Counted from the first letter of the stretch, positions 35,201 to 50,791 are shown. The stretch is 64,000 bases of DNA from Tetranychus cinnabarinus (GCA_022266195.1 WHVY01000005.1:4278001-4342000), one strand, 5' to 3'. Notes: a model not told the origin generated them from the letters alone. Made by a program: numbers and translations.

Positions 35201-38200
35201 CTTCACTAAATCAATTTGGGTCAAAGTTACACCTTTTTTTCCTGCTTCAAAAATATTACAAGTTTACTCAACAATCTTAATCAATCAAACAGCAATCAAC
35301 CATGCTGGGACCAATGAAACATAATTACCGGATAATCAATGAAAGCGCCTCTGAATCTGTTTATTGTTAAATTTATTGAAGGAAACTGAGATGGACTCAA
35401 AGCAATACACTGAAAGTTTGGAGCATGTTAATGACAGGATTGCAATTACAGAAAATTATTCTAATTTTGTCAACATCACCATCAAAGTTGAAACAATCTT
35501 ATTATTTAAATGATTAGCAATTAAGTGACAATAACCATTAAGCCACAATTTGAGATGTCGATTGTTGATGATAAAAAAAGCCATTCCTTTCAAATAATTA
35601 ACCAATTGATTAGCACCAAAATGTATGGATAAGCAAAGCCGAATGGATCCTAATCAGCAGACACAACAAAGGAAAATTAGAAAAATTTCAAATTAACATG
35701 AAATGGAACATTATTATTATGCTAATTATTTGATTAAAATTGTCTTTTCTTGTACCAATCTTTACAATAAGCCAACCACTGAATTTTCAATGGAAAAACA
35801 AACAGAATAAAATGTAAACATTAATTTCTCAATGAATAAATTAACAATTCATTATTAGTCTAATCAGTTTGACTTTAGAATAAATTATCGAAATAAAACA
35901 GTTAATGTAACACTATTAATAAACTTCTGGTACAATTGATTGATTTCCGATTCAATCAATAGCTGAATCAGCTCTTAATCAGTCAATACAAAGTTGCATT
36001 TCAAATGTTGAATAAAATGAAAAATCAATGAAAACAATTCAAGAGGTTACATAATTTTTATCTGAAAAAGATTGACAATTCAAGTTGAAAATCTGAATTG
36101 TTTCTTTCCTACAATTGAATGCTTAAAAGGACGTTAATCATCTTAATCACATTTAAAGATATAATATAAAATTCAAAAGCTCAATGCTCTGTAAATTGAT
36201 AATTGTACTTGAATCTTCAAATTTTCAACTGAAAAATCATTTTCCCATTAGGCCTGAAGCAAAATCAGATGTAATCCTTTACAAGTTAACAAAATGGTGA
36301 AATTCAACATTTAATAACAGTTAAAATGTTGAAACTATTGGAGCATTTAAAATGATAGAGAAGTGACTAAAGCAACAATTAACTAATTACCATTACATTT
36401 GTACTCCTTGAATGATCATTTTCTTAAGGAAACTTGAAAATGTTGTTATAAATCTTAAAATTCAAGTCATGAACTTATTCTTTTCATGTTGTAACCTTGT
36501 TGTTATCATTTTACCTGAAAATTTGTAACATAATCACAATTGTAGAGCAAAAAGCAAGGCAAAAATGAGACAAAAATTCAGAATCTTTTCAAGTTTTCAA
36601 GATGAAGTTACAAATAATGGTAAATTGATCTTTTAAGAAGCCTCAATGTAATGATGGATTTATTAATTTAATGACAACAATTTTAAATTTTTGCTGAATA
36701 TCAATGAGAATTGATGAAAAATGGAAACATCTATTCCCTGAAAATGACTCAATCTACTCGCAATCTGAAGCTAAAATTGTCGAGACGGAATTGCATTCTT
36801 TTAATCAAGTCAAGTCGCAACTTTACTTGAAGCTATCAAATGACTGGAGAATCATGAAGAAGATTCATTCGTTCAATTGAAATGTTTTCATATTGGTTAT
36901 GATTTATGTTTCATGTTTCAAACCTTTACTCTTTATTATTGCCTCAACTTCACTGTTTACAGTATCTTTTTGAGTTTCTGGTTAAACACAATTTCCTTGT
37001 TTACAGTTGATCTTGTCATCATATCATGTCATTCAACAGTTATTAGCCATGATAATGTACAGATAAATATGAACAATAATTTAGTAAAGCCTGAGTTTTC
37101 ATTTGAAAGGCAAAAATTTGATTCACAATAAAGATTTCATGGCTTAAAATAACCTCACAGCTAACAGTCAAATTAAAGTAGATTCAATTGATGAAAGTGC
37201 CATTGTCTGCCTATGATTACAATGAAGAAAGATAATTAAAGCCTTTTGGCTATCAAATAATTTCAAATTATGAAAAGCAATTCTATTCTTATTCTTGTAA
37301 ACTGTTTCCAAGTAATGAGATAATTTGTCAATTTTGGATAATAAATAACACTAGACGAATAATCTGGTAAAAGCTTGAAAATGTTTCAAATTAAAAAAAA
37401 TACCAGACAAAATGTACTCAAATGAACCCAAAAACCTAAACATCTTATCAAGATATTTGAGAAGCCCAAAAAATCCCAAAACTGTAAACATGTTTTCAAA
37501 AAATAGTTGACTTATGAACGTTTAACCGGCTTGAAGAGACTTTAAAGTGAGTAGAGATTGAAATGGTGAATTGATATTCCTTGAAATAAACAGAGAAAAA
37601 AGTGATTTCCAGAAAATATTGTTGGTCCTTTTATTAACTATTAAATATTAATATAAAGGGCAATTGTTTATAATTTGAAAAAGTGGCCAACAAAGAGTTG
37701 AGGCAAAAAGTGGTTCACTTGTATCATATATATACCATGAAAAGCTCATCAATCAAGGTTGACAGTTAATTTTGCTTTCACTGAAGAAGAAACAAAATAT
37801 CAGATGAAACAAAAGACAACAACGATAGACGAAAGCAATCAACGATTCTAACAAGCTCATTGAAAAGTAAATGAAGAAAGTGTAAATTGTTGGATTAGGA
37901 GCATTTTAAAAGCTGAAATGACCAGAAAATTGAGCAAACATGAGTCTATTATAACCGGTAAAAGGTGTTAACCGGTTGATAGTTATCAGGTTAAGGGAAA
38001 GGCAATGAATGTCAAAAATTAACTTTCAGTTGTTAACAAAAAACTGGTTGAAAACAGTTTACTTGGTTAAAGATGATCAAGATGATGGAAGATGAAGGGA
38101 AAGGGAAATGCGATTCCATCAATCAACTAGAGTTTACCTTTTATTTTGTATTATTATTTGGTAATATTTTCCTAATAATATTATTATTGCCATTAATATG

Positions 38201-39524
38201 TTCACTTGTTTCCATCTTGTTGTTCCTATTTCATCCTGTTTCATTGAAACGTTACACGTTACAACATTCATCTGTATTTTACACATCAACAGGGAATGAA
38301 GTGAAAATAATTTAACCATATTTATCATTTATATTTCAGTCTAATGTACTTTTTATTAGTCCGAATCAACAAGATGAACAATCGTAAGTTTATTACTTTT
38401 CTTTTGCTTCTATTTTTATTCTCACAACATTCGTTGTTATTTAACTTGGATTTTTTTCTCTCCATGTCTTTCAATTCACTTTACAGATTAACCTAAAACA
38501 GAGTTTCAAATGTTAAGGCTTATAATGATAATTTTATTTGCAAAATTTTTTCCCACTTCTATTATTATATTATTATATCTTGAAGGTAAAGTTGAAACTC
38601 CAAGTGGTTATTTGGTATTGACTTGGCTTTTATATTTGTCAGATTTTAATTAAGGTTAAATGTATTATAATATTTGTGTGTATAATGATTATGAACAAGG
38701 CCGAGAGTAACAACCAGTTATTATTGTTAACGTTATTATTATCAGTGATATTACCATTTGTTTGGATTGTTGTTGGTATTAGATCACAATTGGGAGTTAC
38801 AATTGAGAAATTGAGTTTTCATATCATGTATTCAACTAATAATAAGGTGAAATGTGAGCAAATATTGAAAGATTATCGTTTTAATGTTGCCCATTTGTAT
38901 GTTGCGCCTTTTTTAATTATCAAAAGCAAAACAGGGATGGAGCTTGATTAGGCGCCTTGCCATAAACGGCAGCCATTGTTTTAACCGGTTTTTCACTTTC
39001 ATTGTTTTTCATTTTTTAAGACTTGTTTTGTGTTAATTGTTTTCATCGATTCATGGAATTGTTGATGATAATTATTATAATTAATGTTTCTGGTTAGTAA
39101 TGTTGTGATATTGACAACTGTGTACTGAACTTTGCACCTAATCTTTTTGGTAAACCTTTTTTGTGCTTGCTTTTTGTGTCTCTAGTTTTTTATCTCGACT
39201 TGTGCTTTTGGTTTTTACGTTTTTTTTAACGGAATTAACTGTGTTCTTGTGATCAATATTGACAATTTATTTGTGATTTTGGTTTGATTAAAAGATAATC
39301 TGTTTTCAGGATTACTTTATGTACATTTAGATAATGATTAGGTTTGACATAAAGAATAGTTGATTAAACCTAACATTATTCGGATCACATATTATTTTGG
39401 GTTTTGTTTTTATACTTTTTCAACAACTTTCATCATCTTAACCTTTCTCACCTCATCAATCAATTATCATCAGATTATTATCAAAATAAGGTTAAGATAT
39501 GATAAAAATATAAGTGTTTCCTCC

Positions 39525-39596
39525 ACCATCATTCCCATCATCATTCCCTTCATCATTCCCATCTTCATCTTCATCCCCATCCCCATCCTCATTTTG
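39525..39596. repeat. ATCATTCCC/ATCTTCATCC pyrimidine-rich tandem tract
   Basis: Imperfect tandem array of CATCATTCCC and CATCCC units. A hydrophobic open frame crosses it (Ile-Pro-Ile repeats), best explained by the repeat. Confidence 0.75.
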
Positions 39597-42500
39597 CAAT
39601 CAATAAGCCTCAACCTGTTAGTATTACTAATCATAATGGTGATGATGATCTACTTCATCATCTAACCTGATTATTTATGTGTAAATGTTACTCTCAATTA
39701 TTTACAATCAATCATATTATTTCTATTACACTTTTTGCTTTATCCTTAAACCTAGTTCTAACCATTTCTCGATACAATAAAAACCTTATCGTTATCCATT
39801 ACTACCTTTTGTTTTTTCCTTTGTGCATTCAGTTATACAGATCACTGATTATATTTTGATTCTTTTTCCCTTCTTGATTTACCAAAACTATTATGGGTGA
39901 CTTTATGTACAACTGGTTAGGCTAATAGTGAAAGAGTCAAACTATTACTATTCAGTTAAACAGTTTGTTGACTATTAATGAAAGTTTAGTTCCATATTCA
40001 CAATATTTATGCATACAACTCATCATTTCCTAATTGTTTTTTGCTGTTACAGTTTGTCCAGGACTAAAGATGGTTTTAATCAACAGAGTCAAATAATCAT
40101 TTATCAATAAGAATCAAAACCGAAATGGATTCACTGATGGGATCAACAATGATTACGATAATTTACCTCGGTGGATTCACAATTTCTCTGGCCAAAAGTA
40201 GCAACCTTAACCTGGATCATTTTGCTGTTGCTGTTTATATTGATAAATCAAGACTTCACCCAGATTTATATTTATATGAATGATCATCAGATTAATCTCA
40301 GACTGTGGAGCAACTCGGATATTGTGATTTTAACTACCGATGGTTAATCATCTTAAATGTCAATGGTAATTTGAATGGAGATCAAAGTTAAAGGATTTGA
40401 AAGCAATGCAATTACTTTTGCAGCTTCCTTTTATAATCGCGTGGACCCAAAAAAGGCTGGAAAATTTTGATGCAATCGAGAAGTGAAAAATCAATTTGAA
40501 GTTGAAAGTTGAGAGTTAATTCTTATTAAACAATAATATCAAATTGATAGGCAACTTTAACAATGAAATCTTGACCATTCACTCATGATTGTTTGTGAAA
40601 TAACAATTCACAATAAAGAGGCGAGAAGAAGGAAAAAAGCAAAGTAGCCTTTGGTTATTTACTTGAGCCATCAAAGGTTATCAAAAATCAATTTAATTCT
40701 TGGTGATTCTCACAATGTAAAAAGTTATTTTTATCATGCTCATGATGAAGCAAGAAAAGATAAAAATTGTTTCCAATCAACACTAGCAAACTATGATTAA
40801 CATTGGCAAATAATAATAGTAATGGCAAGTGTTGATAAAAACTGGTGAATTCAATTTTTCATTAAAAGATGAACTGAAAGAAGGAAAAGATGAAAAAAAG
40901 CAAAGATGATTGCACTTTTTTTACTGGAAAATGTTTCATCAACCATCTCAATAATTGTTTCATTAACTATAATTTAGCTTTAAAAACAATTTAAGTTTCA
41001 CCAAGTGGATCCAGAATCTGGTTGAAAGGGAACAAAAAATGGTTCAAGATTGAGGAAAAAGTAAAAGTAAAAATTACAACAAAATTAACCAACAGTTAAA
41101 TTATTAAATAAAACTGTTCATTTTTTCACTGTCATTTTACATTGGATTGAAACTTGTTAGATTGATCAAGTTAATCACAAAATTGAATAAAGAAGATAAT
41201 TTTGCCATTTTTACACTTTTCTCATTAAGCTTTGTTATTGTTCATCCAGTGTGATTGGGTTAAAAAATTGATTCACATTTTTTACCTCATTATTTAACAA
41301 TTAATGTTTTATGGTAAAAGTGTTTGCCAGCTTAATTGAATACCAAAAATTAAACAATCAACACGCAATCAATTTTTCTAATGAAAATTATTCGTCAGAG
41401 ACATGCATTCATTTGTTCATTTCATTGAGTTCATCATAACTAACGTTTTGGTAAATTCAATTTTTAATCAACGTAAGCAGTTCAATTATTAGTTTAAATA
41501 TTCAATTTTGATTACAGTTTGACGTGATTCAAACAGAATGGCAAATTAAATTTGCTATTCTTTATGTTACACCATTTAGGAATTGATTCCCAGCTTTCTT
41601 TGTATAGCAACAGTTTAAATGAACAATATTTTTTTAGGAAATACTCTGGTCATGATAATAATTCATTATTCAATTTAATTGGTGATTGAACTTGCCTTTT
41701 GTTTGTTTTCACTCAAACTAACTGAATTAGGTTTTAATGGTTAATTTAATGATGAACAGTTTAACCCAAATTAGATTTCAATTTACTGCTGTTTCCCTGG
41801 TAATTGAATCTGTTTGCGACAGTAAATGTCTTTTAAAGTTATCTCTTTTTTACACTTTTTTTTTGTTTAACTGGTTTGATTGAAATGATCAATTGTTAAT
41901 TGTTTTTCCAATTCAATTTCAATATGATAATTTTGTTCTTTGTTATTGAGTCCATAGTGTGAATGATAATCATCAGGGATATTCAAAGAGCATGCAAGAG
42001 AAGGCAACAGTTTACCTTGCGGTTATTGTCTGTAAATGATTAATTAACATTTTTACCTTAATCAAGATACCAAGCTACATTACATAATTTAGTTTCACCA
42101 GAAGAGAAGCAAGATTGTTGTATATTAGATTGGTAGTTGATTAAATGGTTAACTTGCCGGCAGTCGATACCATTCACCATGATTTCAGTATTGTTGACAG
42201 TAAACAATTTTAATATTCATCTCGATTGGATTGATTTGAGCCATTTAAGAGCAATTATTGCTCGGTTAAGATTAAATCATTTAAGGAGATGAACAATTGT
42301 CTGCATTGTTTGGCTGGATATAGTAATATCCAGTTGAACCATCTTTGACAATTTAATATACAGATTGGGATTCCTAAATTTGGGTTGACAAGTTTACAGT
42401 TTACGGTTTGGGTATGAAAATCTGTTTGGCTAAACCAACGTTCCCAGAATTGATACTGACTAGACTTATTTTTGTCAACAAGCAACTCAATGAATTGGTT

Positions 42501-45500
42501 GAGCAATAAAAATTTAGTCCAAATTGTCTACTCTAATTAAGCTATCCTTAGATTAATACTTCTTCAGGGTAATCAATTCAATTTCAAATGATGATATTGT
42601 TTTTCCTTTGACTTTCTCTCCTTTTCTCTCCTCTCCTGTAAATAGTTGCTTGTTGATGTTGATAATGATGATCTGTTTTCTGTCAACAATTGAACATAAG
42701 CAAACAACTGGTACAACTGCTATAATCAATTCATCCAGCTAACCATGTAACAATGAATTTTATACTGCATCAAATTATTGCATGACAAAAATTCAGAAGA
42801 CTCCACTTCTATTCGTATTCCTCCTCTTGAATTTTCTTCCCTTCTTAGTAACTCTCTTTTGGTAGCCTTTGTTTTCCTCTGGTTTTGCCTTCGATTTACG
42901 ATATATCCTCTTTTACTTCATCTGTTTTTCATCCTTTACACGTTCCTAGGCACAATAAAGAAGTGAGAAGATAAATGTATATAAAAAAAGGTTTGCTATT
43001 AATGGTGAAATGGGAGGGATGAAAAGGGAAAGTTTTAGTGCAACAGACGAAATAAAAGAGAAAAAAAGAGAAAAAAAGGAGAAAAAAGAGAAAAATGCAT
43101 AAAAATGTGAAGCAACAAGGAATTCATGATAATGTTTTCAAAAAGATCTGAGGAAAAGACGTTTGCTCAAGAGGATTTCAATACTATTTTTTTGAAAGGT
43201 AACCTTTTATTTTGTTTATCAGATCAACTCTTTACTGTACTCTTCCCTCATATCATTCAATTCAGCTATCTTTACCATCTGATATTGCTTTTTCTTGCTC
43301 TATTATTATTATTATTAGAAAAGGATTGAATCTGAATGTCAATTGATTTATATTTACGTCCTCAGATAATGTAATATGTGGTAATGGGAATAGAAAAGTG
43401 AAAAATATTGTCCCGTCGAGAAGCCCACCTTTTAAATACTGATCAAGTCTAGTTTATAAGCTTAATGCTTCTTTTCAATAACTTTTTTTTGCTCTCCAAA
43501 TAATCATTTTTCTTTGCTTGGCCAATCTTTTTGCCTCAATTAACGTTGTTCAGGCAATCCTTTTATCAAGAAAATCAATTAGAGTACATGATGATTATTC
43601 CTATTGTAAAATGGAGAGAGAAAGAAAAAAAATAAAGCGAAGAAAAGAGGATAAAGTTTGATTTCAATAGAAAGTATTGAGTAAAGGGTTTGGTATAAAG
43701 GCAAATTATGCAGAAGATAATACAAAAGATATGTATTAACAGCTAAACATTCAGGGATGTCTGAGATTTGGATGAATAAAACAGAAATTGACTTACTAAG
43801 TTGGTGGAAGAGTTTATCACCATTGTAAAGATCAAGTTACAATCATTTGGTTGACATTAAAATTGATGAACAATCCTAATTGATGGACTGCAATGTCATT
43901 AACCTACATTAAAATGTGGCTTTTTTCAAGGGTAAAACAAAAGGAGGAGGCATTGAAACCAGAAAGAAAGCAAACTGTGAATTACTGAGACAATTTAATT
44001 GTTTCTTTCGGAATAACCAAGATAGATTGTTAGATTCATCAAAATATAATTATTTTCACCATAATTATTTAAACAAATTAATTAATCAATTTATAAACCA
44101 GACACAACTGCGAGAGAAGTCAATTTTAAAATGCAAAAATTAGTGAAAACAAGAAGCTGTTTAAACAACGGTTAAGACTATTTTAACTGTAAAATTAGTG
44201 TAAATAGGATTAGAAGTGTTGATACCGAAACCAGTATTTGAATGACTGGATCCAAATAAAAGTTACAAGTGCTTGCTTGATTAATTTAAATGTTTAACTC
44301 CAAGAATTGAATTATTTCATTGTATTTTATAAGTATTTAAATGTTAGTTCATTAAGATCAAATAAAATTCTATTTAATTTATCATTTCATCGTCAACATT
44401 ATCTACAGTGTAAGTGTAAAGTTGATCCATTGGCTTGTGTTGCCTGGTATCCATGAAGCGCATTTTTAGGGATTGGCAAATTGTAAATAATATCAAATAT
44501 GTTATTTATATTTGGATATTTGATTTATTATGATAACTTTGTTTCCGTCATCTAGAAGACAATAATGTTTCTCTCTGTGTGCTATATGGTGTGTGCCAGG
44601 AAATAGGCATCCAATCTAAAAAAGCTAAACTGTAAACGAAAAGCTCTTTATTTAAGCTTTCAACTTTTAACCGATTCACTACAATCAAGTGGAAAACAAA
44701 ACATCAATAACAATTCGTTTTCCAATTGCATAATATCTTTGAGTAATATTTTTTCTTCATACCAGAACAACTCAAAGTAATCATTTCCAGGTAAGAAGTG
44801 TCTATTATTTTTATCTTTATTTCCCTTTATACAATTCTTCTATTAATAGTATTTACACACTTACATTCGTGTATTTTCAGAATTCAAATGACATTCAGTC
44901 ATTTTGAATACTTTATTTTTCTTCTGGAAATAATTTTTCTTTTTTATCACATTTTTCTTACCTTTCATCAACAGGGTTACCCTGTCAAACCTGTCAAAAT
45001 TGGTTTTATAATGGTAAAGTTATCAAGTAAAGGCATAAAAAAAGATGATTGATTACTTGGATGGTCAACTGTATATAAAGACTTACATAAAAAGAAGCAT
45101 TAGAGGAAGTTCATCAAAGGCCAATACAAATTCAAGTGTTGAAGGTACTTCATTAACCTGAAAGGTAATATTTTTAAATTATCTACTTAATCATATCCAA
45201 AAGGTATAACCATTTCATTAAAAACAGTCAACCATCTAAACTGTCCTCTCATTTTCCAGTGTCAACGAAAAGAGCGCGCCTTTTAAAACATCTACAATTT
45301 ACTTCCAATTCAGATTCTTTAATAATCTTGTCTTCAATTTTTTCGTCAATTAATGACATTAAAATTGAAAAATATAAATTCAATTTTACACCTTTAGTTA
45401 ATTGTTTACCATTGAATTTAGACTTAATTTGATGAGGAAAAATTTGTAAAATTGTTTTCCAAAAAAGCTTTTTTTTATTTTCCAAAGATGGTGCCGTTAT

Positions 45501-48500
45501 CGATCGCATGTTTATCATAGTTACTGTTTAATTGATCCTAATTTTTTTCAATTAGGATCACATTAAAACGACTTTCTTTTTGTGTTGAAGCAAGATAACG
45601 AGAAAGCTATTATTAGTAAATATATTATTCAGTAATTCCATTACTAATATTCTCTTCTTTTTTCTCATTCCTTACAGTTTTACACGAAAAAAAACCTACT
45701 TGTTTGCTGTCAGAGTTTTGGGTGATGTATTCATTTTGGCCTTAAGACTTTTTTATCTGGATTGCTATCTGGAAATCCATTTTCGTCTACATAACCACAG
45801 AGATTAACTTGGTTGGATCAAAGAGCGAAAGTATTATTATTATGATTATTATTGACTAATCATTTCGACACATTCACTTGTTCATCAAGGATTAAATGGT
45901 AATGTAACTAAATATTAAAAAAGATCTACAGCTTTAAGGTATATACAAATTATTAAAGGCAGAGCTACACACACACACATTTAGATGTACAGAGACTAAA
46001 ATGGCAGCAAATGGATCCACGTTTAACCAGATTGTCGAAACAAATTAAGACTAATGATAGTCTAATTAGTTAATAATTCGCTAATGGAAAAGCTGATTCT
46101 TCAGTTGAGCTTGCAGTTATCAACAATATTAATATACATCAAGACTTGAAGCAAAAGGGTTACTCTTTTGTTGTGTGTTGGATTGTAAGGATAAAAGAGT
46201 CCAAAATGCAAAAAGATGGAAGTTGAATGAAACAAGAACATGTAATGTTTAAATAGCTCTCTTGGGTCATATTTTTTCAAAAGAGTAACTAACATTTACT
46301 CAATTTTGCCTTCTTAACAGCGTTTGTAGCTACATTGTTATTGAAAAACAAAGCGCAAAAATTGTTTCCTTCAACATTGTTGATTGTTTTTTTGCTGCTG
46401 CTTCTGCTGCTCACCTGTTTCATTCAAAATTCACATTCACAATTCAACCTAAGCTACCAGTTATTAACAGTTAATAGTATTTATTTCATTTACTATTACA
46501 TTATTACCATCCTTTGAATCTTTTTCCGTCATTATTACAACTTTTCATCTCATAATTTTCCACTTTCTCTCTTCATTCTCATCTAAATTATTAATTTCAT
46601 TTCATTTTTCATTTACATTTTCTTCTAGATTCTGGTTACATCAATGCAAGTTGATCAAGTGAAAGCACGATGTTGGATTCCACTCCTTTACAATACAACC
46701 CACACAAAGCTAATTTAAAGTTTCAACACTCTCTAATTAAATCAAATCAACTCATTTCAATCATCTCTAACAAGTCAACAACAGCAGTAATGGCCAATAA
46801 ACCTAATGTTTCCCCATCAAAATCAACATCTTTCAATATAATGAATTTCATTGTTTTTTTGTTTCTTCAAGACTGGAAACTCTGTACAACTGATCATCAT
46901 CATCTTCAACATTATCCTTTTGCTTTTCTACTTTTGTATTTTTCAACATCAACCTCTACATTACAAGCAATAATGATAACTTTCAGGAAAACTTCAGTCT
47001 ATAAACCAATCATCTGATCATCATTAAATTGTCCCTTTCAAGAATCAAACTAAAAGTAAGTAAAATCTAAAAGTATGAAAAGGTAAATGTGTAACATGAA
47101 AAAGACTGAAAAAAGGCCAATTCCATTGGAATATCAGTTTGTTCAGAGATTGCTGTGATCAACCTGCAATCCATACATTTTTTTGAAGACAGCCTTGCTA
47201 ATAACAAGGCATCTATTATGTCCTATTATCTGTTTCCGTCTTGACTTTGTTCATTTTTACCATGACGTAAAAAAATTGAAGGTTAACAAGGTTTTCTCTG
47301 AATTATTTTCTTCTTCTCTTTCCTCACAGTTACTCTAATCATATGTTACATTACCACATACACACGATTGTCCACCATGAAGCAATTAAGATTGAACCAC
47401 AAGAAAAGGGTTACCTTTATTTTCCCTCTCAATGCATTTGTTAAATTGGAAACGAGTCGATTCCTTCATTGATCCATCAAAACTCACCGAGGACAACATT
47501 AAAATCAACAATCGTCTAATTAAAGGATAAATAAACGAGGTAACAATCGGTAAACCAAATGCAATCAAGTAAACATTGCCTATTTAAAACCTTAATTGTA
47601 ACTTTCATCTAATTTGACTTTTTCTCCCTCATTTGCCTTCTAAATATTCATCTTTTGATTTCCAGTTTTAACCTTTCTAGAAATTCAGACAATGATAGAA
47701 ACACTAATTTGTTTCATTTTAACCTAACTGATCATTTTACATCATTCTTTGTATGATTTACTAATTGAGTTCTCTATTTGTTTTCACAGGATGATGATTA
47801 ATTTGGGTTCCATGGTTATATACGTTCATCATTCATCACTTGAGACTGCAAATTAATGTCTTGTAATTTCATTGGTTTCGTCTGGTTCTTATTGGGAATC
47901 CATTGAAAGCTTGTTTTCCTTTCCTTTACCAACAAAAATATGATTATGATCAATAATGATTTCAACTGATGATGGATTTTGAAAAATGAAGTTAAGCCTA
48001 AATATCGAGACTTATTTATCATCAAAATAACCAAGCAAACTGAACCAATGGCTTATCAAAGCTGGCTTTTTTTCATGGCGATACAAGGAAAAAATATCTC
48101 ACTGGTTCTGATTTTACAGATAAATCATTAGAAGAGGGAAGACAAAACAAAGTGTACAGATTGATTTGATCAAGATGTTGACCAGAGGCTGACCATTCAA
48201 TGAAAGTTGAGGATAACCAGTAATGAGGAGGAAGCAAACCATTGCCATGGAAAGAAACACCATTGAGCCAGAATCATTTAAATTTCACGTAAAATGGGAT
48301 CCAAGGAAAACAAACATCTGAATTGATAAAACAATTTAGTTTAGACATTATTTCAACAAATAAGAGTCACAATTTTGCTTATTTCAACATAAAATAACAA
48401 GATTGTTGAAGAATCAATTTTACTTTAAAAAATATTGCCAATAATGAAAAGGTTGAGCCAGGAAAAAAACGGTGCAAAAACCGTCTATAAACATTGATGT

Positions 48501-50291
48501 TATTGATTATTCTCAGTTGACTTGTTACACTAATTGTCTGTTTGTCTATCCTCGTTATTGAGTCAAAATCATGGTGATTAGCTCAGCATATTGAACTTAA
48601 AAAATGTTACATGATAAACAATGTAAACGAGCTGTTGAACAAAAAGAACGTCGGAAGATGATAAACAAAGCATTTCAATTTTGGGTCATTTTTTGCGAGT
48701 TTAAGCACAACATTGAATGATGGTAAAATCAATGAAACAAAAAATGTTACCAAATAATGAAAATAAGCTCAAAGTAAACAGTAAATCATAATTTAAATAT
48801 TGATCCACATCAAAGTCTATTTGTATTGTTAATTAGAAGTCGCAATTAGGATGAAAAAATACTGAAAAAAGCCAATTACTGAATCTTCATTTGATGAATT
48901 TGGGTGAACTTTGAAAATGCTGCAAGAAATGGATTAACTAATCAAACTGTATTCATTTAATCAGGTTACAAATAAATTAAAGGTTAATTGAGATGAAAAA
49001 GAGTTGAACAGTAAATATGAAAAGGTAAATATTAAATGGTGAAAATGTTAATAGAAAAATGACTTTTTCTTCTCTCTTTCTCTTTGCTGTTGATCCTGAA
49101 ATTCATAACATTATCATGTTTAATCATCATGTTTTGATCATTATCTTTTTTCACTTTTCATTTTCTTGCTTCTTTGATTGACATGTTTTCATAAACTTGA
49201 TTAACATCTAATGATATGAAGGCTGGGATGAAGAGAGTTGAACTGTTTCCCAGTTTTGTTAAACTTGAGCCTCCCAAAAGGATTCCCTGTTAAACATTGA
49301 TAAACTTGAAATAATATTAAGTGTTTTTTTTTCTTGTTAAACTTTCATGATGTTGAGGGTGAAAAGAGTGGAAACAAAATGAACTATCCTGAACCTTAAA
49401 TCTGAAAGGATAGACAAAAGTCGGTAAAGAAATGAAGGAAAAAATAAAGTAAAATGAAAAGGTAAAGAATTGAAGATTTAAAGCATTTGATTACCAGTCA
49501 GATTAACATGACAATACATATTATTAGTATTTTTTTCAATGTGAAAGTAACAAGAAAACTGAAATCTGGTATCAAACTTTACCATCTTTTGTTGACAATG
49601 TTTCAATGTCGAACTCTTGAATCTTTTCAACTGTTCAATTATTTGCTGGATAAAAAAGGTAATACAAAATGATTTCATTGTTGGTTAATAGTTGTAACTC
49701 AATTAGAACGGCAGGTTTTCTTTTGCCCAATTACATTTTGGTCTAATGTTACAATTCATTTTGACCTTTTCATATTGAACCGAAAAAGGCAACTTAATGA
49801 AAATTGAATGGTTTTGAACAAGAGAATTGAAAAAATGCTCATTAAACTGTATAAATCATTGATTCAAGAATCGATCAAAATATTAATGATAAAAAATAGG
49901 TAAATATCCATAAATGAAGGACAAAAGGACAAAATAGTCAAGAAAAATTCAGAAATGACTACTGAAGCTAACAGGATACTAAAAAATCACTTTACCTGAG
50001 TGGTGGACTCTCCAAATTTTAAAATTACAGTTGATTTTATAAGCATAATGACCAGTATTTAAGGCCTTGGTTTGAAAAACGGTAATATTACGGGTTACAG
50101 GTGTACCGACTTTACACTGGAGTAAAGAAATTTTCTAGAAGCACAGTTGACTGTTTTTCACGAGAACCAGGCAGAAATGAGAAGAAGATCGATTCGATTT
50201 CTAAATATTAACAATATTTAAAGTGATCTTGGCCAATTTTCGTAGACAATTAAAATTTCAAAATTGCTGAATAACCAAGGAAAGTGTTGAT

Positions 50292-50783
50292 TAGATACCG
50301 TAGCCAGTGAAAATTAGCCGACTAGCTAGCCACTAAACTACTTTAGCGAGTCTAGTCGTGGGTTGAACAGCTAAAATGGCTAATAGCCAAGTGCTGGCTA
50401 AAGGCTTAAGCGACTTAAAAAGTTTAAATTCTACCTTTTATTTGAAAAAAGAAGCTTCAGACAATTATTAATTGCAAAATTTTGCAAAATGAAGAATAAA
50501 AAAGGCTCCAATAATAATTCAAATTAATTCACTTTGTTTTAAGAACTTTTAAGTTATGGAGACATAAGATCGAGCCACAATAGTTGATCAGATTTTTCAC
50601 ATATTTTCCCCCCTAAAGCCCCCGAAAATTTCGATTTTGTGCTGAAATTAACTGCGCTTAGCCGATAGTTAGCCAATAAACTTGTTTCGCTCGCTAGTCG
50701 GCTAAAGTCGACTTTAGTCACGCTTTATCGGCTTTATTGGTTTTTTAGCTGATTACTAGAGTGTCGGCTGGCTACGGTATCTA
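50292..50783. mobile_element. 492-bp MITE, hAT-like
   Basis: Perfect 16-bp terminal inverted repeats: TAGATACCGTAGCCAG on the left (50292-50307) and its reverse complement on the right (50768-50783). The element is flanked by a perfect 8-bp direct repeat GTGTTGAT at 50284-50291 and 50784-50791. An 8-bp target duplication and short TIRs are hallmarks of hAT elements. TTAGCC/GGCTAA and AGTCGGCTA motifs recur inside both ends in both orientations, resembling subterminal transposase-binding repeats. No coding capacity. The perfect flanks suggest a fairly recent insertion. Confidence 0.9.
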
Positions 50784-50791
50784 GTGTTGAT

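Larger units (their letters stand above)
31360..50283. other. Long gene-poor stretch
   Basis: About 19 kb with no gene that I can support. It holds AC dinucleotide runs near 34200 and 45968, a pyrimidine-rich ATCATTCCC tract at about 39525-39596, an A/G-rich tract near 43055-43100 and many A or T runs. Several open frames of 60-115 codons occur, but they are hydrophobic or low in complexity and show no domains. One open segment with a good splice acceptor at about 32010-32263 is listed separately. It may be intergenic, regulatory or intronic to the receptor gene. Confidence 0.5.

Noticed and set aside
38685..38951. 88-codon plus-strand frame with a Leu-rich N-terminal membrane segment
   Set aside because: It could be a small membrane or secreted protein, but there is no recognised family, no splice context and no neighbours to support it.
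39360..39665. 101-codon hydrophobic frame
   Set aside because: Its length comes from an ATCATTCCC tandem tract and AT-rich sequence; the product is mostly Ile, Pro and Phe.
46670..47017. 115-codon plus-strand frame beginning with ATG
   Set aside because: Longest ATG frame in the gene-poor part, but with no domain, drifting composition and no exon partners; compatible with chance.
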